Made by a program: the position numbers and the translations under genes. From Rhyacophila brunnea (lineage: Eukaryota > Arthropoda > Insecta > Trichoptera > Rhyacophilidae), in NCBI GenBank assembly GCA_022495005.1, contig JAGYXB010001010.1:1612001-1676000 (forward strand): a stretch of DNA of 64,000 bases, written 5' to 3'. Below the pieces are notes generated by a model that was given only the letters and a program-made list of their open reading frames with translations, searched no databases and had not been told where the DNA came from. This document shows positions 54,321 to 64,000 of the stretch, in pieces (the stretch's first letter is position 1; each line of letters starts with the position of its first letter).

Positions 54321-56140
54321 GATTAAAAATACGCAAATTAAAATAAGTTAATAACCATCATTCTATACAATAATTGTGTAGCTAAAGAGTATTATATATA
54401 TTAAACATGTGTGTATTGAATGTAAAATTAGCTATATTCGTATTGTAAAAAAAAATGTATTATTCTCACCTATAATTAATAATAATTTCTTTAATAATAT
54501 CTATATATTATATAAAATATGTATTCAGAGACACTTTTCACAATAAGAATATCTAATAAAAAAATATCAATCTTTTGAAAGATACATTAAATTTAAAAAC
54601 CAATTAAATCACTTTGACATATTGCTTAGTTATGCGTACCAAACGTCTTATAACAAGACATATTGTGATATTTTAAAAAGATTTCTGTAAATGGAGGAAA
54701 TAAATGTTTTTTTTGAATTTTCTTTTAGTCGCTAAGCTTTGAGACATTTTAAAATTTAATTTGAATTCAATATTGGAGTAATAAATGCGACACTCTTTTG
54801 TTATTTTAATAGTACCTACTCACTTAATTGTTATATTACCTAATTTGTATTGATTTATGAATTAAATCACTGAAGCATTATTAATAAAATGAAATATGAC
54901 TGTAAATTGTTTTGCGTAATTGTGCACTCGGAATAACGCTAATAGATTACCCAGTCAACGCAATAATAAAAAAAACTATATGCTTGCACTCTAAAAATAA
55001 ATTATTTCAAATAACGATAAAACTACGTTAAGTTTAGATTTATTATACATAACGATTAAGTTAAGTTAATTAATAGTTAAGCAATTTTTGTAATTTACCC
55101 ACATTTACCTTAATATAAGCCAATCAATTAATAATAACACAAGATTTTATAAAATGTTTCATTGTTTTGCCAAATAAATAAGGTTGGGAATAATTGCCTA
55201 AAAAAAACAAAATGACTTCATAATATTACATTTAATATTGATCATACATAAATACTTCAGAAACATACAGTGTCGAATCCGTATCTATTGGATTTCGGTC
55301 TGTTTATTTTTTTATTAGTATTTTTTCTGATGTGTTTTTGATTTTTTTTTTTGTTCAAAAGACTAATAGAGAATGACAGAGAAAAACATTCTTAAGCTCT
55401 GTAAATTATACTATAACGCCTATAGGCAAGGCATTAATAGTTTGGGAAGTATTGCCAACAACTGCTGTCGTATAACAACAAATAATACACAAATTAAATA
55501 TATATATGGTTGGCCCAAATTTTGGTTGCAGTCATCCTTAGTCCCCACTTACTCAAATACCTTTATTTATTATTGTCACAAGACCAGACGATGAGCAATT
55601 ACGGGTCATTAGACAACCGTGATTGTGAATAAGGTCAGTCTGCTCAAAACACCGAACAGGTGCGTGTTGCCGCTCCGCGTTAACTATCGAGTGATAAAAA
55701 ACATATTTGTTTGACCTTCGTTGCACTAAGTCTGTTACGGTTTGAGTGAACGTCGCATCTATATCATCCATACTGAACTTAACATCATAATTCATCAACC
55801 TCATAATATATCATCCATTCAAAGTGTACTGAAATAGTACCAAAACCATATTTTATAAGTAATACAACCCAGTGTTTGTTTTCCTAATATGTTAATGCAA
55901 TTGTTATGAAATTATCACCAAAGTGTAGCTATTCAATTATTAAGTTTACTTTTTTTTTGAGATGTTAATATACATAACTATTTTTGTGGCTTATTGGTTG
56001 ACTTCTGTAATGCGACTAAAATTACAATGTGATCTAAGCAAGTCTTTTCTGAGGAGTGCTGTATTATCAACTATGACAGTTGGTTATAGTTAAATTTATT
56101 CTCCAATCATATGGATATCTGCAATTTGATATAGTGACCA
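54321..56140. other. Intergenic between E and F; duplicated upstream flank
   Basis: 54321-55530 aligns with the upstream flank of gene F (62600-63960, minus the SINE there), for example TTGCACTCTAAAAATAAAT and AAATGTTTCATTGTTT. The remainder is unique, with an 83-codon minus-strand frame at 55553-55804 that I do not recognise and regard as chance. From about 55860 the 3' flank of the F unit begins. Confidence 0.5.
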
Positions 56141-56447
56141 GTGGGTCTATTCTATACTTATCGAACACTAAATTGATAAATAGTATCAAACTTAGGGTAG
56201 GTTTGTATCAAAATATTAGCACTTATTGTAACAATTACACGAAGCCGGTTTTATTGTTGCAATAAGTGCGATATTTTAACAGCAGCAAGATAGGTGCTGT
56301 TAAAATATAGCACTTATTGCAACAATAAAAACCGGCTTCGTGTAATTGTTACAATAAGTGCTAATATTTTGATACAAACCTACCCTAAGTTTGATAATAT
56401 GTTTCACTTTATCACTTTAGCGGTCGATAAGCATAGAATAGACCCAC
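56141..56447. mobile_element. Palindromic element beside exon 5 of F, absent from E
   Basis: 307 bp whose ends are GTGGGTCTATTCTATACTTA and its complement. Almost the entire element is an inverted repeat (CACGAAGCCGG, AATAAGTGCTAATATTTTGA) around a short centre near 56287. The E unit reads continuously through the site (AGTGACCATGAG at about 42885). Confidence 0.85.
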
Positions 56448-56593
56448 ATGAGAGGATAACTTTAAAAATACTGTTGTATTTTAATAAAAATATGGTCAAA
56501 TTTGATTATTAATATTTTATTAAATATCAGTAGAGATATATATATATTCAATACAGTTGCACATATTTTTTAAAACAATACTGATATATAAAA

Positions 56594-59500
56594 TTAAACT
56601 CCAGTATTCTGTTTAATCCATGTCCTAACTGCTCCGATGTCACAGTACACTCCCGGGAAATTTGGGCTGGCACATCCGGTTCCAAATGAAACAATTCCTA
56701 CTTGCTTTCCATTTAAGAGTACTAGAGGTCCACCAGAGTCACCCTGTAGGAAAATTAGAATATTAAAGTTATACACTTGATACCTTTGTACTCAAGTAAG
56801 TCGTTGGATCGACCGTGAGATTGCTAAGTGAGAAGACTCATAAAAGATTTTTCGACAGGTTCATTAAGCGTTATTATCAACATATACCACGCATTCCACT
56901 ATTCATATAGTATGCTGTAAAATATTATCTCGGAAAGTAAATCGATGGTGGACATGGATTGAAATGATCGGCGAGTAGCGGAACAAGACGAAAGCTGCCT
57001 CTTCGTCATGCTTAGTAGTATCTGTATAGGTTTAGTCAACTCTACAACTGAAGCATTATTATCTGTGCTCATTTATATAGCATAGATAATAATACAAACA
57101 GAAAATGACTGTATTATGACAAATTATTATCTATAATACAAAACCAATAAATGTAATCACTGTGTATCATTCCTTACTACCCAAAGCACCATATCATCAC
57201 ACACTCAACGCAACCTTCCGAAGCAGATAACATTATCATCGGGGCCACATTCAGCATCTTCATCATCAGAGAAACCCCCAATATATCTACTGCATTTTAT
57301 AACGATGTATTTTGTAATATCACACCGCTCCATTTCCTTTGGGCTTAACGCCATATTCTCCAAAGTTGGGGCGTAGTACGAGGAAGAATTATAATTTTAG
57401 AAAAATGCAATAAAACAAAGTTTAAGATTTCTAGACAAACTGAACGAAAATACGAAGGCAATGAAAATTATAACGGATTCTTAACATTATTCCACATTAT
57501 TCTGTAATGTTATAATATGTTATAGTCAAGTTTCTCTTTACTCAGGGCACGATGTGAAATTTCGTGATATTGCGCGATCTTAGTGTTATTTTATATTGAA
57601 CTCGTTAGAAGCTGTTATAGAAAGCAATATGTATCTACGAAAAACTGTTCTGAATATTTTCCCACTAGAATTCGGGTGTCAGATACTATTTTTTTTTCAT
57701 TTAAAAATAACAATTGGATTAGCATATTATATTTTACTGCAAAAATATAATTCAAAATAGGTATAAGCATACAGCATTACGATTATAATTCGGAATATCA
57801 CGCCGAAGCCCGACTATTAATTATAGACGGCTTTGATAATATAAATATTATATTATTAAACTCCTTAATTTATTTTGTTAATTTTATAACATTAACGTAT
57901 AAATATTTATAAAATTTTAAATAATTTTGTTCAATTTTTATACACATAAATATATGGTCAAGTTTGAAAAAGGATAATCTAATTTTTAAATGCACAAATA
58001 GTGCGTAATTTAATTAAAAAATACTGTATGCAAACCTGGCATGAGCTTTTACCGCCTTCTTTAAATCCAGCACACAACATGCGAGTAGTGATTGGCTGAT
58101 TGGATCTCTTGTAGTCTTTTGCACATTGGGCTCTGTCGACTATAGGAACTGTGGTGTCACGTAATGTGTTTGTAGACTCGCCATTAGACTTAAAGAATGA
58201 TTATAAACATAACATAATTATATTGAAATACTCAAATATTATGTTTGAACCTGGCTTACTCAAAAATAACCAGAATGGACTTGGTTCACTATGCTTGTGA
58301 AACACTCAATTATAGGATTAAATCATATTTACGGATATATACAAACATATAGCTAAAATTTGAGAGACAAAATAAATAAAAAAAGAGAGAAGGTACCTAG
58401 ATATATGAGGCGTCTCATTAAAAAAAAGCGACAAGTCCACAATTCGATATTTACGGCAAACAACGTTTTTATGGGAATTTATTTCAGCCGATAAACTCTT
58501 CAGTGTAATAAATATAGGCAAAATGAAATTGAACGTAGAGCTACTTGAACCTCACTTTTTAATTTATCCTGCATAAGGCACATATTTCCATGTGACTGTC
58601 TCGAGTTTACCGGATGCTACAGTATGTGAGACGCCATTTCCAATATTGAACGTTCCCTCATTGGCTAACTTAAACACGCCCGAAATCAACCAAGCTTTAA
58701 ATAATATGAAACACGGACTTGGCGCTTTTTGTAATAAATCGAGACTTAATATATTTTTTTTCGTAAGGTTTTGTCGCGTTTTGGAATTTATAGATCAATA
58801 CATATTGTGTAAATTTATACAAAGAATACGTGCGTATTTTTTTCGCGATTTTGACCAAATGTAGACTTATCGCTTTTTGGAATTAGACGCTTCATATGTC
58901 ATTTAACAGAGATGCGTATACTTCTAAAATCCGATAAGTGCACATAATATAACTTCAAAAAACGTCCAAAATATTTAAAAAGTTGTTTCAAAAAAGATTA
59001 TCACTTCCAGAAATCGATTAATTAAATAAATGCTGACATACACAATTTTATATTGCTTATAAATTAATTGAATCAAAGGACTTATTGGCTAATGAGATAT
59101 TTTAACATATATATAATTTAACAGTGTAATAGAATAATTGAAACAGACTAACACTAAAACACAAATCATCAATTACGTATTATTTTATGTAATATTCTAA
59201 GTATAATTTTATTCCTACCTGTAATCTACCCCATCCAGATACAACTGCATTCGTTCCTTTGGGAACATTTGATCCTGCGGCAGGCAGAGGTATTATTTTG
59301 ACAGTACTACTATTAAGAACTATATCTTTGGGAACATAGATGACAGCTACATCATAGTCAAATCTTATTGTTTTATTATAGTTTGGGTGAATTTTGAATA
59401 TCTTCGATGAATAACTTGTCCCTCCGCTGTTGAAGATTGTGCTTCCAGTTCGGATGGTAACCGATTCCGCACTAAAAATATATATTTTTAAATTATAAAT

Positions 59501-62417
59501 AATAATGTAGGTACCTAAATATTTCAAAATGCGATATTGTGGACGTATTCTAATCAGCGGCGGAACATCTAACACACTACACTGCACTCCTTATAATTTA
59601 TAAAAGGATATAATTATTCCCCGAATGAGTGACATTGGTATTCTTCACAATCATTTATACCTCATTAATACTAACACTCACCTATTGCTGTGTAAACTTT
59701 AGTTGTGGTATTATAAAAAACAGATGTATACTTATCGACGTAATATGCCAATTGATAAAGAGAGCAGCTCAAAAAATAATATTTCTATTTATATTTAAGT
59801 CAAAATCATTGTAATCTTAAGAGAGTTAGGTTTAATACGTATTTTAAGGGCCGAAGTGGTAAGGGAGAGTCAAAAATTACCATTAAGATTACGAAGATTA
59901 AGGATATCTTTGCGAGCTATGACATTATGATCTCATGTCTTTTCTCATCTATAAAATTAACATTTATTTATCATATAAAATATATTAATACCATAAAAGA
60001 GCATTGTTTTAAATGTCGTCGTGTAAAATAACAGAATTAAGCCATATTTGTTAGATCGTACATTTTTTTTTCAATTTATATCATGGCAAATACGGACGCT
60101 CGATTACAAACTCCATTGAATAATTTACCGACTATAAGTTTTCATTTAATTATTAATTATAATCAGTTCAATTCGAAAAAAATAGGTGTGTGATGATAAT
60201 ACAAAGTTTTTAAAAGTGTTATAACCAATGACATTTTGATATGCCAAATATGGCTTTAATGTCAATTTAGACAGGACGACGTTTACAACATTACGCTTTT
60301 ATGGTGTAAATATATTTGATGTGATTATTAAAACTCATTTAGTGCTAACACCGCGACTGGCGCGTTTAGAGTCCTTGGCCATTAGATATAATTAACTTGT
60401 TATTTAAGTGCTAAAGACATGCCTGGCGTGTATCAATCGGCAAGATAATTAAATGTGGTAATTAACTCGTCAGCAGTGAAAGTATTAGATTTAATGGCCA
60501 CGCGCCTAGCTTGTCTTTAGCAGTGAAAGACTTAATTTTTTATTTATAAGATGAAAAAATACGTGGTGTTATTATGACATATATGTCGCTAGATTTCAAA
60601 ATCAGCCAAGTCCACAATAGATGAATAGGAGAAAAACAGCTTTTTGTTTTCTCAAATATACAGTCACAAGGGTGAAAGTTTATATTATTTCGAGTATAGA
60701 ATATTTAAAATTAATAAATTCCACATTTTGATAATTCAAAAATGTTAGAAAGCAGTAGTTCTTCAGCAATTCACAAAAAAGTCAAAAATACCTAAAGGTG
60801 GACTTGGCTGATTTTGAAATGTAGCGACACATATACGTTTGTCATATAATGTATGTAGATAGAATATCTAGATTCTAGACTAATCTCAAAATTTTACCGC
60901 ATTTTTTTTTATTTTAGCACCTTGTTTTTGTTTGAGCACTCGATTTTTTATTTGAGCATTCCGACCCTCAAGTGAACAATTATAAGATATTATATTATTA
61001 AAACGCCCATAGTGGCCGCGCGGCATAAGCGTTGGACTATCACGATGTGGGTCTCAGGTTCGAATCCTGGGTCTGGCAAGTACACATATTGTTTTTTCAG
61101 TTTGTGTGTGAGTCAGGGTATGGACCTAATAGGTTGAGCAAGTGGCTGACATCCATTTCTCGTAAAAAACAAAATCTGTTAATACAAACCTCTACTCTGT
61201 GGAGGCCCATATGATTCTATTAGGATCGGACATGGTCAAAAAAAAATAAAAAATATTATTAAATAAAAAATTTAGACTTACGCATCCATGCAGTGAGCAG
61301 CTGTAAGTATCCATCGTTTACTAATAATGGATCCTCCACATCGATTGCGACTACCGGCTTTATCGATAACAAGACCAACTTGATAAGGGTGCTTTTCGAT
61401 TGTTGTCTCTTCACCACCTACAATCTTTTCAATCTCATCCTTATCTACGCTTTCTACTCGCCCGACTCGTGGAAATCCTAATTGAAAACCATAATAACAT
61501 ATTAAATATAATTTAAAAAAAAAATAGAAACAAAATTTATAAAATAATAATACAGGGTAATTTTTAAGCCTCTATAGAACTTGAGATTATAAAAAATAAT
61601 ACATAAATTACATTTGAAAATGGTTTCATATGACCACCACGATTTTTCTTGATTGAGCGCATTCTGGACGTCCAATTTTGGGCCACTTTTTTGAGAAATG
61701 CTGACCATATATCAAGAATAATAATATGAACAATGTTGACTTCCAAGGTGTCAAATATTGCTGCTTTATCAGCATAAATCAGTAACTTTACATTGGCCCC
61801 ACAAGGTATACAAAATTTCACATTATCTTTCCTGATCTTTGTGGCCAATCGACAGGTCCATTTCTCGAAATAAACTTTTCATTAAAATTTGATTTCAATA
61901 ACTCGATGGTTGCGGTTGCCGTATAGTAAATTCCTGTTATAATTGAATCTTGTCCAGATTAATGTCATCTATATTAGGAAACGAAGAATTTAAATCCCAC
62001 ATTTTCAGTAATTTTAATGAGGCCTTTATTAATATTGTATATGTGTCAAAATTAAATGATATAGTTATAATATAATAAATAATAAAGATATTCCATTTTT
62101 AATTAATAGATTAATAAAAAAGAAACACTTTTTTCTATGGGAAACCCCAATGATTAGTGTTTTATAAGTAACCCTCAAATGGTTAAATCCAGCCTCATGG
62201 CCTCTTTTATTCCTTCTTAATATGAAATGCGACCATCTCTATACCTACACCTATAGTGAGGAATAATAATCCATGACTAGCGTTTTAGGACAATGTAAAC
62301 CATATTAAGACAATAAAAATGAAATATTTTTGTTATTGTATGAAAATGAAATAATAAAATAAATTATTTACCATGAGTGCAGCTCAAGAACGCAATGACC
62401 AGCAAGAGACGAAACAT
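56594..62417 (-). CDS. Chymotrypsin-like serine protease F
   Basis: Secreted S1A protease of 265 residues. Exons are 62372-62417 ([16 protein letters not shown]), 61282-61477, 59219-59471, 58036-58188 and 56594-56743. Activation IEK/IVGG. The triad is intact: TAAHC, DYDVAV, GDSGGP. KSSCQ gives Ser189, VSFGTG Gly216 and PGVY Gly226, the classical chymotrypsin pocket inside a sequence otherwise close to the trypsin-type neighbours. Preference for large hydrophobic residues is predicted. Exon 4 begins SNGES instead of ENG. It is a tandem duplicate of E with the same signal peptide. Introns carry a MITE (intron 3), a MITE and SINE (intron 2), and a mariner remnant (intron 1). All splice sites fit. 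Confidence 0.88.
58407..58893. mobile_element. MITE with GAAGCGTCTAATT ends, absent from E
   Basis: 487 bp with about 35-bp imperfect inverted repeats (GAGGCGTCTCATT... and the complement of ...AATTAGACGCTTC), flanked by ATAT. The E unit has the empty site CTAGGTATATGTCATT at 45491-45506. A 90-codon frame inside (58592-58864) has no recognised domain. In intron 3 of gene F. Confidence 0.8.
60584..60829. mobile_element. MITE with TGTCGCTAGATTTCAAAATC ends, copy 2
   Basis: 246 bp flanked by CATATA on both sides (60578-60583 and 60830-60835). The E unit has a single GACATATACG at about 50948, the unoccupied site, so the duplication length is 6 bp. In intron 2 of gene F. Confidence 0.88.
61006..61237 (+). 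mobile_element. tRNA-derived SINE (family 1)
   Basis: Plus-strand copy with GTGGCCGCGCGGCATAAGCG, B box GGTTCGAATCC and CTGGCAAGTACACATATTG, ending ATCGGACATGGTC. It is in intron 2 of gene F only about 40 bp from the exon 2 donor. Confidence 0.85.
61560..61980 (-). mobile_element. Mariner-like transposase C-terminal remnant
   Basis: The minus strand encodes [20 protein letters not shown] and, after a shift, [20 protein letters not shown], the conserved C-terminus of mariner-type transposases. Broken by frame changes. In intron 1 of gene F and homologous to 51420-51800. Confidence 0.7.
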
Positions 62418-62620
62418 TTGAAAAAGATACTAACAATACGACAAAAACTGTATTTAAATAGTAACATTGAAAGACAAAAATGTTTTATCTATGAATTATA
62501 ATATTACCATTGACTGGTATTATTACAACTGTCATGTGTATAGTATTTCAAACAAATCAAATGGTTACTAATAAACGGTTGTTAACGCGATAAAAATAAT
62601 TTGACTGAAGATTAATATGC
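62418..62620 (-). promoter_or_regulatory. Promoter of protease F
   Basis: TATTTAAATA at 62451-62460, 34 bp before the ATG, and GATAA at 62589-62593 in ACGCGATAAAAATAA followed by GACTGAAG. Confidence 0.6.
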
Positions 62621-63122
62621 AAATTAAAATAAGTTAATAACCATTTATATAATAATTGTGTTGCTAAAGAGTATTATATATTTTAAACATGTGTGCATTG
62701 AATGTAAAATTAGCTATATTCGTATTGTAAAATATAACCTTTTATTTCATTTTTCTCACCTGTAATAATAATTGATATTGTGATTCTAGATAATATAATT
62801 TAAATATATTATTTACATCTTAAGTGGACACTTAAGTGAAAAAAACAGAGTATTCAGAGACACTGACAATGAGAATGTCTAATGTGTAAATTATATTGCT
62901 TAGTTATGCATACCAAACATCTTATAGCAAGATATATTATGATATTTTAAAAAGATTTCTGTGAATAAATATTTTTTGAATTTTCGTTTAGTCGCTAATT
63001 TTTGAGACAATTTAAATTTGAATTTAAACGAAATATCAAAGTTTTGTGTTAAAATATTGAAGAAATGAAAGCGATACTCCTATGTTATTTTATAAAGAGG
63101 TAGGTAGTTTCATTTTCTTTTT

Positions 63123-63354
63123 CCGACCATGTCCGATCCTAATGAGATCATATGGGCCTCCATATCGTGGAGGTTTTTATAAAAAGATTTTGTTTTTACG
63201 AGAAATGGATTTCATCCACTTGCTCAGCCTATTAGGTCCATACTCTGACTCATACACAAATTGAAAAACAATATGTGTACCTGCCAGACCCAGGATTCGA
63301 ACCTGGGACCCACGACGCTATAGTCCAACGCTTAAACCGCAAGGCCATCGTGGG
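63123..63354 (-). mobile_element. tRNA-derived SINE (family 1)
   Basis: Minus-strand full copy about 700 bp upstream of gene F, with the tRNA-like head CACGATGGCCTTGCGGTTTA and B box GGTTCGAATCC. The equivalent place upstream of gene E (about 54820) has no SINE. Confidence 0.8.
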
Positions 63355-64000
63355 TGTATATGTATTACAGGTATAAGTACTCATTTAATCGTTATATTTC
63401 CTAATTTTTATATGAATTTAATCACTGAAGCATTATTAATAAAATAAATATGACTGAAATAGTGTTTTCTTTGCGTAAATGATTGTATGCAATCGGAAAA
63501 ATGTTAATAGATTACCTAGTCAACGCGACAATAAACAAAAAACTCTTTGCTTGCACTCTAAAAATAAATCATTGCAAATAATGACGGTCTTAGTAAAGTG
63601 ACGTCGAAGTGAAAGTCAAGCACTTTGCATATAAGTATTATTTTTTCCACATTTACCTTAATGTAAGTCAATCAAGGATAACACAAGACTTTATAAAATG
63701 TTTCATTGTTTCGCCAAATAAATAAGGTTGGGAATAAATTCCTTAAAAGAAACAAAATAGTTCATAATACAATTTAATATTTACCATATACAAACATCTC
63801 GAAAACATCCATTGGATTCCGGTCAATGTAATTTTTCTGATGTGTTTCTGATTTTTTTTTGTTCAATAGACTAATAGAGAATGCCACATTCTCAAGTTTT
63901 ATCAATTATACTATAATACCTCTAGGCGGCATTATTAGTTTGAAATGTATTACCAGCAACCGCTGTCTATAAGTATAATGCATTAGGAATTATTGATGAA
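63355..64000. other. Upstream flank of the F unit
   Basis: Aligns with 54830-55480 upstream of gene E, up to the window edge (TATACTATAAT, then CAGCAACCGCTGTC here against CAACAACTGCTGTC there). Nothing coding. Confidence 0.55.

Noticed and set aside
55553..55804. 83-codon minus-strand frame
   Set aside because: No domain, no splice context, and it is not supported by the E/F comparison.
58592..58864. 90-codon open frame
   Set aside because: It lies wholly within the MITE at 58407-58893 and has no recognisable domain.
61006..61080. tRNA gene
   Set aside because: Five copies share the head plus a 150-bp common body, so this is SINE family 1.

Overview
This window is an AT-rich piece of an insect genome, most likely a moth or butterfly. 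Support comes from short AG/GT-bounded exons, a Helitron fragment and repeat modules of the kind common in Lepidoptera, tRNA-derived SINEs, and two short (TTAGG)n telomere-type tracts. There is no bacterial organisation and no CRISPR array.

The core is a tandem array of six S1A (trypsin-fold) serine protease genes, all on the minus strand and all built the same way: a 46-nt signal-peptide exon, then exons carrying the activation site and His57, Asp102, residue 189, and Ser195. Intron phases are 1, 2, 0, 0. I call them A to F from left to right. A (987-4695) lacks its last exon, which should lie beyond the left edge. B is 13549-18852, C 24687-28565, D 31829-38240, E 43045-54117 and F 56594-62417. 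A bare first exon with its promoter (10175-10220) marks a seventh, lost gene. Read with chymotrypsin numbering, the copies have diverged where specificity is set: A and B keep Asp189 (trypsin); C has lost His57 and Gly193 and is predicted inactive; D has Gly189/Ala216/Thr226 (elastase-like); E has Ser189/Ser216/Gly226; F has Ser189/Gly216/Gly226 (chymotrypsin-like). All encode secreted zymogens with a K or R before I(V/I)GG, which fits a digestive protease battery. Trypsin-like members could activate the others. Each gene has a TATA-like box about 35-45 bp from the ATG, and all but B share a GATA-containing footprint 150-185 bp upstream.

The rest is spacer and intron filled with mobile DNA: LINE fragments, mariner-like transposase remnants, an internally deleted DNA transposon with 28-bp inverted repeats and a transposase ORF (32775-34358), several MITEs, two SINE families, a Helitron fragment inside a minisatellite-bearing repeat, and inverted minisatellites at 7700-8340. 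E and F, and the spacers left of B and C, are segmental duplicates. Comparing them exposes empty sites and so proves several insertions. The most unusual DNA is a pair of near-perfect palindromes in E's second intron, each with a (TTAGG)n core. Their arms differ between the two copies, but symmetrically.
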